From Bacillota bacterium (GTDB lineage: Bacteria; Bacillota; Sulfobacillia; RBS10-35; Bu92): a DNA stretch of 64,000 bases. The notes beneath the pieces were generated by a model. The model was not told the origin of the DNA and ran no database searches. It saw only the letters and a list, made by a program, of their open reading frames with translations. The stretch is from contig JADBKN010000051.1 in assembly GCA_014896375.1 (NCBI GenBank), positions 124,001 through 188,000 of the forward strand. The letters are read 5' to 3'. The position numbers and the translations under genes are program-made. Position 1 is the first letter of the stretch; each line of letters starts with the position of its first letter. Of the stretch, positions 9,985 to 19,869 are shown piece after piece.

Positions 9985-11037
9985 ATGAAGGACCTGCAAG
10001 AGGAAGAGGGGCTCGTCCACCTCGACGCGGCCGCCGTGCGCCGCCTCCTGCCGCCGGAGGAGGCCGTGCGCGCCGTGCGCGACGCGTACATCGCGCTGGA
10101 CCGCGGCGCGGTGGAGGCGCCGCTGCGCGCGGCGCTGCCGGCGCGCGACGGGCTGGCGACCACGCTCGTGATGCCGTCACGAGGGCGCGCCGCGGGCGCC
10201 GGCGTGGAAGGCGGCGGTGGCGCCGCGGGCGAGCCCGCCACGTACGTCGCCGTCAAGGTCGTCTCGGTGGCGCCGGCCAACCGCGATCGCGGCCTGCCCG
10301 TCACGCCCGGCGTGGTGCTGCTCCTTGACGCCGTCACGGGGCGCCCGCTCGTCACCATGGACGGCACGGCGCTGACGGCCGTCCGCACGGGAGCGGCGAG
10401 CGGCGCGGCCACAGAGGCCCTCGCCCGGCCGGACGCGCGCACGCTGGCCGTGATCGGCGCGGGCGGCCAGGCGTGGGACCAGGTGGCCGGCGTGCTGGCC
10501 GTGCGGCCCATCCGCCGCGTGCTCGTCTTCGCCCGCACGCGCGAGCGCGCGGAGGCGCTGGCGCGGCGCGTGGCCGAGACCTACCCGGGCGTGGAGGCCG
10601 CACCGGCCGCCAGCGCCGCGGAAGCCGTGCGCGCGGCCGATGTGGTCTCTTGCGCCACCACGTCCACCGCACCGGTCTTCCCCGCCGAAGCCGTGCAGCC
10701 CGGCACGCACATCAACGGCGTCGGCAGCTTCCGGCCGGACATGGTCGAGCTGCCGCCGGAGCTCCTCCGCCCGCCCGTCTTCGTCGAATCGAGGGAGATC
10801 GCGCTCGCGGAGTCGGGCGAGATCCTCGCCGCGTTGAAGGCCGGCCGCCTCCGTGAGGACGACCTCGTCCCCATCGGGCGGGTCCTCGCCGGCGAGCACC
10901 CCGGCCGCCGCGACGCGGAGGAGGTCACCGTCTTCAAAAGCGCCGGCACGGCCGCGCAGGACCTGTTCGCCGCGGCATGCGTGTGGGAAAACTACCAGGC
11001 GGAACGATCCCAACGCACACTGCGCGACAGGGAGTGA
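9985..11037 (+). CDS. Ornithine cyclodeaminase/mu-crystallin family protein
   Basis: Rossmann AVIGAGGQAWDQ, GTALTAVRTGAASGAATEALA, FPAEAVQPGTHINGVGSFRPDM. Confidence 0.85.
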   Translation: MKDLQEEEGLVHLDAAAVRRLLPPEEAVRAVRDAYIALDRGAVEAPLRAALPARDGLATTLVMPSRGRAAGAGVEGGGGAAGEPATYVAVKVVSVAPANRDRGLPVTPGVVLLLDAVTGRPLVTMDGTALTAVRTGAASGAATEALARPDARTLAVIGAGGQAWDQVAGVLAVRPIRRVLVFARTRERAEALARRVAETYPGVEAAPAASAAEAVRAADVVSCATTSTAPVFPAEAVQPGTHINGVGSFRPDMVELPPELLRPPVFVESREIALAESGEILAALKAGRLREDDLVPIGRVLAGEHPGRRDAEEVTVFKSAGTAAQDLFAAACVWENYQAERSQRTLRDRE

Positions 11038-11043
11038 ACGCCC

Positions 11044-11268
11044 GTGAAGATGGAGGCCGTGGAGAACGAGCTGAAGCACTGGGGCGAGATCATCGTCACG
11101 ACGGCCGCGGGTGACGCGTACGAACTCCACCTCGGCGACACGACGTTCGACGCGAAGTCTCGCATGATCAAGCTGACGACGCCCGAGGCCGAGTACCTCA
11201 TCGACGGCGACGCCGTCGAAAACATCAAGAAGCACTACGGCCACAAGATCGAAGGCGGCGACGCGTAG
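11044..11268 (+). CDS. Small conserved hypothetical protein
   Basis: 74 aa ORF directly downstream of OCD gene, non-biased composition, terminator at its end. Confidence 0.6.
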   Translation: MKMEAVENELKHWGEIIVTTAAGDAYELHLGDTTFDAKSRMIKLTTPEAEYLIDGDAVENIKKHYGHKIEGGDA

Positions 11269-11290
11269 CGTCGCCGCCTCGTCTTCCCCG
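11254..11290 (+). terminator. Hairpin terminator-like element
   Basis: GGCGGCGACGC-gta-GCGTCGCCGCC perfect 11-bp hairpin followed by TCGTCTTCCCC; stop codon TAG lies at the loop. Confidence 0.55.
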
Positions 11291-11314
11291 ACCCTTCAGG
11301 ATCGCGGCGCGTCG

Positions 11315-12445
11315 TCACTTCGCGAACCGGTCGAGCCGGAAGGGCTCGATCGGGTGGCGCGTGCCGCCGTCCAGGGCCAGGTCCGCCATGATCTCGCCCA
11401 GCACCGGCGCGAACTTGAACCCGTGGCCCGAGAGGCCGGCCGCCACCGCCACGCGCGAGAACGCCGGATGCAGACCCAGGCAGAAGTTCAGGTCCGGCGT
11501 GTTCGTGTACATGCACACCTTGGACCGCGCCGGACTTGGCTTCAGCCCCGGCAGGAGCACGGCCCGGGCCTCCTCCACGCGCGCGGCGTCCTCAGGACGG
11601 ATGGAGCGGTCGACGTCGTCCGCGGTGGTGGTCTCACCGCCGTGGTGCCGGCAGAACTTCACGGCCTCCCCGTCCAGCGCCGGGAAGCCGTAGAACTGGG
11701 CGCCGTCCGGCCGCTCCCAGAGGAAGACGGGCATGCGCTCCGGCAGGTACGGTGCGATGTCGCCGTCCGGGAGGAACCAGTGCATGACCTGGCGCTCGAC
11801 CTGCAACGGCAGGAGTCCTTCGAGCAGCACCGGGTTCCACGCGCCGCCGGCGATCACCAGCCGCGACGCGCGGTAGCGGCCCTCCGGCGTGCCGACCTCC
11901 ACCCCGGCGTCGCCGGCGTCCCAGCCGACGACCCGTTCCTCGAAGCGCAGCTCCGCGCCCGCCTCGCGGGCCGCATCCAGAGCGGCGGTCACGCCGAGCT
12001 CCGGGTTCACCACGCCGGCGCGCTCCTCGTAGACGGCGACCGCGTCCTCGGGCACGGCGAACGCCGGGAAGCGGCGGCGCGCCGCCGCCGCGTCGAGCTC
12101 CTCATGCGGCAGGTCCCAGCGGCGCGCGCTCTCCAGGGTGCCGCGGACGACTTCGCTCTCCGGCCGGCCGAGCATGAGGGCGCCGGTGTACGTCAGCAAC
12201 CGCCGCCCGCTGCGCCGCTCGAGGTCCTCCCACAGCTCGAACGCGCGCTGCACAAGCGGCACGTACGCCGGGTCCTCGAAGTACGCCGTGCGGATGATGC
12301 GCGTTTCGCCGTGCGAGGAGCCGCGGTCGTGCGCCGGCGTGAACTGCTCAAGACCCAGGACGCGCGCGCCGCGCCGCGCCAGGTGGTCGGCGGCGGCGCT
12401 GCCCACCGCGCCGAGACCAATGACGATCACGTCGTACTGCGCCAT
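11315..12445 (-). CDS. Monomeric sarcosine oxidase/N-methyltryptophan oxidase-like FAD enzyme
   Basis: VIGLGAVGSAAADHLARRG, GSSHGETRIIRTAYFEDPAYVPL, SKVCMYTNTPDLNF (covalent flavin Cys region), GLSGHGFKFAPVLGE. Confidence 0.85.
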   Translation of the reverse strand: MAQYDVIVIGLGAVGSAAADHLARRGARVLGLEQFTPAHDRGSSHGETRIIRTAYFEDPAYVPLVQRAFELWEDLERRSGRRLLTYTGALMLGRPESEVVRGTLESARRWDLPHEELDAAAARRRFPAFAVPEDAVAVYEERAGVVNPELGVTAALDAAREAGAELRFEERVVGWDAGDAGVEVGTPEGRYRASRLVIAGGAWNPVLLEGLLPLQVERQVMHWFLPDGDIAPYLPERMPVFLWERPDGAQFYGFPALDGEAVKFCRHHGGETTTADDVDRSIRPEDAARVEEARAVLLPGLKPSPARSKVCMYTNTPDLNFCLGLHPAFSRVAVAAGLSGHGFKFAPVLGEIMADLALDGGTRHPIEPFRLDRFAK

Positions 12446-13437
12446 CAGCGATGCACGCTCCCCGTGTCCGTCTCGATGCGGCGCTCCGCCATGCCCACGA
12501 GCAGGTGGACGAGCGCCCACACGGCCACGTGGGAGGAGGTGTGGTTCGGATCAAAGGGCGGGTAGACCTCGACCATGTCCCAGCCGATGAGGTTCGGCTG
12601 CCGCCCGGCGAAATGCAGCGCCCGGTAGAGCTCGTACGTCGTGAGGCCGTTCGGGTCGATCGGCCCGCCCGGGTTCATCGCGGCGTCCAGCACATCGCTG
12701 CAGACGCTCACGTACACGCCCTTTGTGCCGCGGCTGGCGATCTCCCACGCCTCGCGGATGACGGCGTCGATGCCGCGCGCGCGGATGTCGTTGATGGAGA
12801 GCGTCGTCGCTCCGATGGAGTTCGCGTACTCCCACTGGGCCTTCGTGTTGCGCGGCCCGCGGATGCCCACGTGCACCATGTTCTCGCCGCGCACGCCCTC
12901 AAGCTCCGAGACGCGCCGGAACGGGCAGCAGCGCGCGTACGGGTCGCCGTCGTACTCGTCTTTGTTGTCGTAATGCGCATCGAGGTGCACGACGCCGATC
13001 GGCCCGCCGAGCGTCTCCGTCAGCGCCTTGATGATCGGGTAGGAGATGGAGTGGTCGCCGCCGTAGGTGGCGGGGAACACGCCGGCCCGGACGATCTGCC
13101 GGATCCGCTCCTCGATGTTCGCGAACGTCGTCTCGCGGCTCTGCATGTCCACGACCACATCGCCGCAGTCGACGACGCGCAGGTGCTCAAAGGCGTCCAC
13201 GCCGTACTCCGGGAGGAAGCCGGTGTAGCGCGCCGAGGCCTGCCGGATGGTGCGCGGGCCGAGCTCGCAGCCCGACCAGCTCCCCCAGGTGATCGTGCCC
13301 TCCCACGGCACGCCGGACACCGCCACGTCCGCGCGCCCGGCGAGTTCCGCCGGCGGCACGTAGGGCTTGCCGAAGATCGTCGGCGTGTCTCCGTACAGCA
13401 CCGGCAGCGATGCGGCTTCTGCTTTGAAGTTGCCCAT
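12445..13437 (-). CDS. Ureohydrolase (arginase/agmatinase superfamily), atypical metal site
   Basis: YGGDHS, HLDAHYDNKDE; SxDxDxxDP position reads SVCSDVLDAA. Confidence 0.8.
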   Translation of the reverse strand: MGNFKAEAASLPVLYGDTPTIFGKPYVPPAELAGRADVAVSGVPWEGTITWGSWSGCELGPRTIRQASARYTGFLPEYGVDAFEHLRVVDCGDVVVDMQSRETTFANIEERIRQIVRAGVFPATYGGDHSISYPIIKALTETLGGPIGVVHLDAHYDNKDEYDGDPYARCCPFRRVSELEGVRGENMVHVGIRGPRNTKAQWEYANSIGATTLSINDIRARGIDAVIREAWEIASRGTKGVYVSVCSDVLDAAMNPGGPIDPNGLTTYELYRALHFAGRQPNLIGWDMVEVYPPFDPNHTSSHVAVWALVHLLVGMAERRIETDTGSVHR

Positions 13438-13472
13438 GGTGTCGAGCCTCCTTTGCCAGAGTGATGGGTGGT

Positions 13473-14212
<740 letters not shown>

Positions 14213-14216
<4 letters not shown>

Positions 14217-16078
14217 CTCCCCGCCCCATGGGCCGCGGCGGCCGTCTCGTCCCCGGTCTCCTCGTCGTCCTCGCGGCCCAGGTAGGCCTCGATCACCTGC
14301 GGGTCGTCGCGCACCTCGTCCGGCGCGCCGTCCGCGATCTTGCGTCCCCGGTCCAGCACCACGACCCGGTCGGAGACGCCCATCACGAGCGTCATGTCGT
14401 GCTCAATGAGCACGACGGTCACGCCGGCATCCCGGATGCGGCGCACAAGCCGCAGGAGTTCCACCTTCTCCGTGGGGTTCATGCCGGCGGCCGGCTCGTC
14501 GAGGAGCAGCACCGTCGGCCGGCTGGCCAGCGCCCGCGCGATCTCCAGCCGGCGCTGGTCGCCGTAGGCGAGCTCGCTCGCCATGCGGTCCGCCTTGTCC
14601 TCAAGCCCCACAAAGCGCAGCCAGCGCAGGGCCTCTTCCAGCGCGGCGCGCTCCTCGCGCCGTTCGGCCGGCGTGTGCAGCAGCGAAGCCGCCACGCTGG
14701 CGCGCTGCCGGCAGTAGAGGCCCACCATCACGTTCTCCACAACCGTCATGCCCTTGAAGAGGCGCACGCCTTGGAACGTGCGCGCCAGGCCGGCGCGCAC
14801 CACCTCATGGGGCGGAAGGCCCACAAGGGACCGGCCGTCGAGCTCCACGCGGCCGCGGTCCGGCCTCACCACGCCGGTGATGCAGTTGAAGACGGTCGTC
14901 TTCCCGGCGCCGTTCGGACCGATGATGCTGAGGATCTCGCCGCGGCGCACCTCAAAGGTGACGTCGTCCACGGCGCGCAGGCCGCCGAAGCTGCGCGTGA
15001 GGCCCTCGACGCACAAGACGGGCGCGCCCGGCGCCCGCGGGGCGGCCGCGCGGCTCTCCGCCTCGCCGCCCTCCGCGGCCTCAGCCGCGGCATCACCTGG
15101 CGCCGCGCCGCGCACCGCCGCGCCGCGCGCCGCGGCCCGCACGCGCCGCCGCGCCGCCGGCCACAGCCCCTGCGGCCGCACGAGCATCAGCGCGATGAGC
15201 CCCAGCGCGAAGATGAAGAGCCGCCAGGCCGCGGCCGCGCGCAGCGCCTCCGGCAGCCCCACGACGACCACCGCGCCGAGGATCACGCCCGGCAGGCTGG
15301 CCATGCCGCCCAGCACCACGACCATCAGGATCAGGACGGACTGCATGTAGGTGAAGCTCTGCGGGTTGATCACGCCGATGCGGCTCGCGAAGAACGACCC
15401 CGCCAGCCCGCCCCAGAGCGCCCCCAACACGTACGCCATGAGCTTCACGCGCACCGTCGGCACGCCGACGGCCTCCGCCGCCGACTCGTCCTCCCGCAGG
15501 CTCAGCCAGGCCCGACCGAGGCGGGAGTCGCTCAGGTGCCGGGAGAAGAAGAGCGTCACAAGGAGCAGCGCCAACCCCAGGTAGTACATGGCCTCCTGGG
15601 AATCCAGGGCCATGCCGAAGAACGAGGGCTTGGGCACGCCCCAGATGCCGTTCGGCCCGCCCGTGAAGTCGAGGTTCGTGACCGTGATGCGCACAATCTC
15701 CCCGAACCCCAGCGTCACGATGGCGAGATAGTCGCTCCGCAGGCGGAGCGTCGGGTAGCCGAGCACGGCGCCGGCCGCCGCCGCGAGGGCCATGCTCACG
15801 GGCACCGTCGCCCAGAACGGCCAGTGCGCGGCCGTGGTGAGAAGCGCCGTCGTGTACGCCCCGATGGCAAAGAAGGCGGCGTAGCCCAGATCCAGCAGGC
15901 CCGCGTAGCCGACGACGATGTTCAGCCCCAGCCCCAGCACCGCGAACGTGAGGATGCTGATCCCCACGCTGACGGCGTAGTCGCTCGCGGCGTAGGGGAA
16001 CGCGAGGGCGAGGAGCAGGACGGCCCAGAGACCGAAGCGGCGCGCCGCATCGCCCAGACGACCAGCCATGGCGGCCAT
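14213..16078 (-). CDS. livMG: Fused LivM permease-LivG ATPase
   Basis: N-terminal permease (GLGLNIVVGYAGLLDLGYAAFFAIGAY), Ala/Arg-rich linker, then full ABC domain (GPNGAGKTTVFNCITGV..DEPAAGMNP..DRGRKIADG). Confidence 0.88.
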
Positions 16079-16082
16079 GGGG

Positions 16083-16982
16083 CTACATCCTCTCCACCAC
16101 GCGCTCGCCGAAGAGCCCGGTGGGCTTGACGACGAGCACCAGAATCAGCACCGCAAAGACGATGACGTCCTTCCACTGCCCCGAGATGTACCCGCTGGAG
16201 AAGGCCTCCAGAAGGCCGATGAGCAGCCCGCCGACCATCGCGCCGGGGATGTTGCCGATCCCGCCCAGCACGGCGGCCGTGAAGGCGCGCAAGCCCAAGA
16301 GGAAACCCATCATGAAGTTGATCTGCGTGTAGTACGTGCCGTACATCACGCCGGCCGCCGCCGCGAGCGCCGAACCGAGGAAGAACGTGAGCATGATCAC
16401 GCCCTCCACGTTCACACCCATGAGCCGCGCGGCGTCCTGGTCCAGCGCCAGGGCCCGCATGGCCGTCCCCACCGGCGTGCGGTGCACAAAGAGGTACAGC
16501 CCCGCCATGAGCGCGAGGCTCAAAAGGAAAAAGCCCACCTGCGCGTATTTCACCTGCGCACCGAGAACGCTGAAGCCGGCCCCCGCCAGAAGGTGCGGGT
16601 AGGTCTCGAAGCCCGCGCCGTACTTCAGCATCACCCCGTTCTCCAGCGCGAGGGACGCGCCTAGCGCTGTGATGAGGATCGAGAGCCGCGGCGCCTTGAG
16701 GAGCGGCTGGTAGGCGACGCGCTCGATGACGAGGCCCAGCGCCCCCGTGGCCGCCATGGCCACGACCAGCGCCACGCCCAACGCCGCGAGCGCCGGCAGG
16801 TGCGAGGCGGCGAGGGCGGCGAGCACTGTCCAACCCACAAAGGCGCCGACCATGAAGATGTCCCCGTGAGCGAAGTTGATCAGCCGGATGATGCCGTAGA
16901 TCATCGTGTAGCCGAGCGCGACCAGCGCGTAGAAGGAGCCGACCGTCAGCCCGTTCACGAGGAACTGCAGAAACGCGCTCAT
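16083..16982 (-). CDS. livH: Branched-chain-type ABC permease LivH
   Basis: GLTVGSFYALVALGYTMIYGIIRLINFAHGD. Confidence 0.92.
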   Translation of the reverse strand: MSAFLQFLVNGLTVGSFYALVALGYTMIYGIIRLINFAHGDIFMVGAFVGWTVLAALAASHLPALAALGVALVVAMAATGALGLVIERVAYQPLLKAPRLSILITALGASLALENGVMLKYGAGFETYPHLLAGAGFSVLGAQVKYAQVGFFLLSLALMAGLYLFVHRTPVGTAMRALALDQDAARLMGVNVEGVIMLTFFLGSALAAAAGVMYGTYYTQINFMMGFLLGLRAFTAAVLGGIGNIPGAMVGGLLIGLLEAFSSGYISGQWKDVIVFAVLILVLVVKPTGLFGERVVERM

Positions 16983-17094
16983 GGCGCCACGCTCCTTGCC
17001 GGACAGGTCGCGGCGGCGGTCATCGCCGCCGCCGCGACCGTCGCCTGTCCTGCCGCAAGGGCGCGCCGCGTGACTCCGCGGCCGCGCCCCGCCG

Positions 17095-18282
17095 TCACTG
17101 GATGTCGACCCACTGACCGTTCTCGTACTTCTTGTACGGCTGGAACTTGCCGTCCTTGACGATCGTGGTGATGTAGAGCTCGCCGGTGCGGTCGCCCTTC
17201 TCGTTGAAGGTGATGTCGCCCGTAAGGCCCTTGTAGTTCTTCGTCTGCTTCAGCGCCTCGACGATCTTCTCCGGATCGGTCGAGTTCGCGCGCTGGATGG
17301 CGTCCGCCACGAGCTTCACGCAGTCGTACTCATAGACCGAGTACGGGCCCGGATCCTGGCCGTACTTGCTCTTGTAGCTCTGGACGAAGTCCTGCGCGCC
17401 CGTCAGGAACTGCGGGAGCGGCGCCGTCGTGATGATCATGCCCTCCGCCTTGTCGCCGGCCGTGGCGATGAGCGTCGGATCCTGCGTGGCGTCGCCGCCC
17501 ATGAAGGTCGCGGTGATGCCGAGCTCACGCGCCTGCTTCACGAGGAGGCCGGCCTCGGCGAAGTAGCCCGTGTAGTAGATCACGTCCGGGTTCAGGCCCT
17601 TCACCGTGGTGAGCGTGGAGGTGTAGTCCTTCTCCCCGGGCGTGATGGCGTCGAAGTAGACGACCTGCACGCCGTCCGCCTCAAGCCCCTTCTTGGCCTC
17701 CTCGGCCAGGCCCTTGGCGTAGGTCGTGTTGTCGTGGATGACGGCCGCCTTCTTGGCGCCCAGCACTTCCGCGATGAACTTGGCGGCGAACGGGCCCTGC
17801 TGGTCGTCGCGGCCGATCACGCGGAAGACGTTACCCGGGTTCTTGTCCGTGAGGTCCGGGTTCGTCGACGCATCCGCCACGAACGCGACGTGCTTCTGCG
17901 CGAGGACGCCCGTCTCCGGAATCGAGGCGCTGGAGCAGTAACCGCCGGCCACCGCCACGACGCCCTCGTCCATCAGCTTCTGAGCCGCCTGGACGCCCAC
18001 TTGCGAGTCGCACTGGTCGTCCTCGGCCACGATCTCGATCTTCTTGCCGAGCACGCCGCCCTTCGCGTTGATCTCATCCGCGGCCAGCTTGGCGGCGTTG
18101 ACGATGTCCGTGCCGGCGCTGGCGTAGTCCCCGGACAGCGGCGCCGTGACGCCGATCTTGATGGTGCCGGCGGCGCCGCTCTCCGACCCGCCCGCGCCGC
18201 CGCCGCCGGAGCCGCAGGCGGTGACCACGAGCGCCAGCCCGGCCAGCGCGGCGGCCAGCGACAACCACTTCCGCTTCGCCAT
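17095..18282 (-). CDS. livK: Branched-chain-type ABC substrate-binding lipoprotein
   Basis: Lipobox LVVTACGSGGG, IKIGVTAPLSGDYASAGTDIVNAAKLAADEINAKGGVLGKKIE. Confidence 0.92.
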   Translation of the reverse strand: MAKRKWLSLAAALAGLALVVTACGSGGGGAGGSESGAAGTIKIGVTAPLSGDYASAGTDIVNAAKLAADEINAKGGVLGKKIEIVAEDDQCDSQVGVQAAQKLMDEGVVAVAGGYCSSASIPETGVLAQKHVAFVADASTNPDLTDKNPGNVFRVIGRDDQQGPFAAKFIAEVLGAKKAAVIHDNTTYAKGLAEEAKKGLEADGVQVVYFDAITPGEKDYTSTLTTVKGLNPDVIYYTGYFAEAGLLVKQARELGITATFMGGDATQDPTLIATAGDKAEGMIITTAPLPQFLTGAQDFVQSYKSKYGQDPGPYSVYEYDCVKLVADAIQRANSTDPEKIVEALKQTKNYKGLTGDITFNEKGDRTGELYITTIVKDGKFQPYKKYENGQWVDIQ

Positions 18283-18946
18283 CCATGAACCCCTCCCCCG
18301 ATGTGCGCAGTCTGTTCTGCCACGGATTCGCGCCGCGTCGCGCTTCCCCTGCGCAGGGCCGTCACACGGGTCCTGCCGTCCGCTCCGCGTGATGGGTTCC
18401 CCGCGCAGCCGGCGAGCGGCACGCCGCCACGCGTCGTCTTCACGCGGGCCACGCGTCGCCGCCGAACTTGGCGCTGCGGGGCTGAACCGCCCTCGCCGGG
18501 CCGAACTTCCCTTTGCGGATATTATGTCAACTTCAGCGGGCTCTGTCGATGCGGCTCGACAGCGTCCCCGTCGACGCGGCGCTCCGCAGCCACGGCTGCC
18601 TTTTCTAGCGTCCACACCGGCGGCGGGCAAGTCAATCGGTGCGCAACAATTCGGAAATCGAAGGAAAGCGCTGCGGCGCGGCCCTTCGGGCCGCTCCGCG
18701 CGTGCAGGCGCGGGCCTCGTCGCGATTATCGGCAGAGGCGTGAAGAGGCGCGCCCCGCGGAGGAGAATGCACCCGGGCGTGCGGCGAGCCGACGACGGGG
18801 CGCGGCGCGGGCGGCGGTGCGGGAGGGTGCGCGGGAGGGGGGCGGAGGCCGCCCGCATCGCGCACCGCCTCGCACCGCCGCGAACGGGCACCGCGCCGCA
18901 CCGGCGCAGTGCGCACCGCACCGCCGCAACGTGCGCGGCCCGAGCC

Positions 18947-19672
18947 TCACGCTTGCCGGCAGCAGGTCAGCACGCTCGCCGACAGGATGTCCGGTCCCAC
19001 CTGCCCCGTCTGCCGGTTGAACGGCGCGATCGTCACGAGGTTCGCTGCGTTCGCCGCCACACCCGTGAACAGCACACCCGTCCAGGCCGGCCGCGCGCTC
19101 GCCGGCGTGGGGAACAGCTGGGTGTCGAGCACCATCTCGCGGAACACGAGCCGGCCCAGATAGCCGTCAAAGTTACCGAAGAACGGCGGATCCGGCAGCG
19201 TGACGCCAGTGAACGTGACGCGGAAGAAACCGCCCACCTGCTCCAGCAGCACGACGCCGCCGATGCCGAGCCCAGGCGCGGCCGCCGTCGGCTGCAGCAC
19301 GATGCAGCACGGGAAGACGGTCGGCCGCACCGCCGGCACGCACAGCTGCTCTCCAGGGAAGATGAGGTTCGGGTTGGGGATCTGCGGGTTCGCCTGGATG
19401 AGAGCCGCCAGCGTCACGCCTTCCGCGGCGGCGATGCTCGACATCGTTTCTCCGGCGGTCACGGTGTGCAGGCGCCCACCCGGGCAGAACGATGCGGCCA
19501 CGCCGGGGATGCAGAGGATCTGCCCGATCTGCAGGTTCTGCGGGTTGATCCCCGGGTTGGCGGCCAGAAGCTGCTGAACGGTGACGCCGAACTTGCCGGC
19601 GATCGTGAACAGCGTCTCGCCGCTGCGAACGGCGTAAAGAAGTCCGCCCATGCAGGAAACCGACATCGGCAA
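18947..19672 (-). CDS. Two-LysM-domain protein with uncharacterised C-terminal domain
   Basis: LysM units YAVRSGETLFTIAGKFGVTVQQLLAANPGI and HTVTAGETMSSIAAAEGVTLAALIQANPQI. Confidence 0.8.
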   Translation of the reverse strand: MPMSVSCMGGLLYAVRSGETLFTIAGKFGVTVQQLLAANPGINPQNLQIGQILCIPGVAASFCPGGRLHTVTAGETMSSIAAAEGVTLAALIQANPQIPNPNLIFPGEQLCVPAVRPTVFPCCIVLQPTAAAPGLGIGGVVLLEQVGGFFRVTFTGVTLPDPPFFGNFDGYLGRLVFREMVLDTQLFPTPASARPAWTGVLFTGVAANAANLVTIAPFNRQTGQVGPDILSASVLTCCRQA

Positions 19673-19869
19673 CGACCATCCTTTCAGGGGTCCTGTCCTC
19701 TGGTCTCCTGCTTATGCGGACGGGCTGCGCGGCGTTCCGCGGCCGCGCGGGGGCGGCCGTGCGCGGGAGGCGGCCGCGCGGGGGCGGTGGGCCGCCTCCC
19801 ACACCTGAAGAATGAGGCAACGGCAGGGGGGACAGTCGACCAACAGCAGGGATGAGGGGACGCAAGAAG

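Noticed and set aside
14228-16129. 633-aa plus-strand ORF
   Set aside because: Antisense shadow of the LivM-LivG gene.
18640-18950. GCACCGC-rich low-complexity stretch as a CRISPR-like or minisatellite array
   Set aside because: No regular unit length or unique spacers; looks like compositional bias in an intergenic region.
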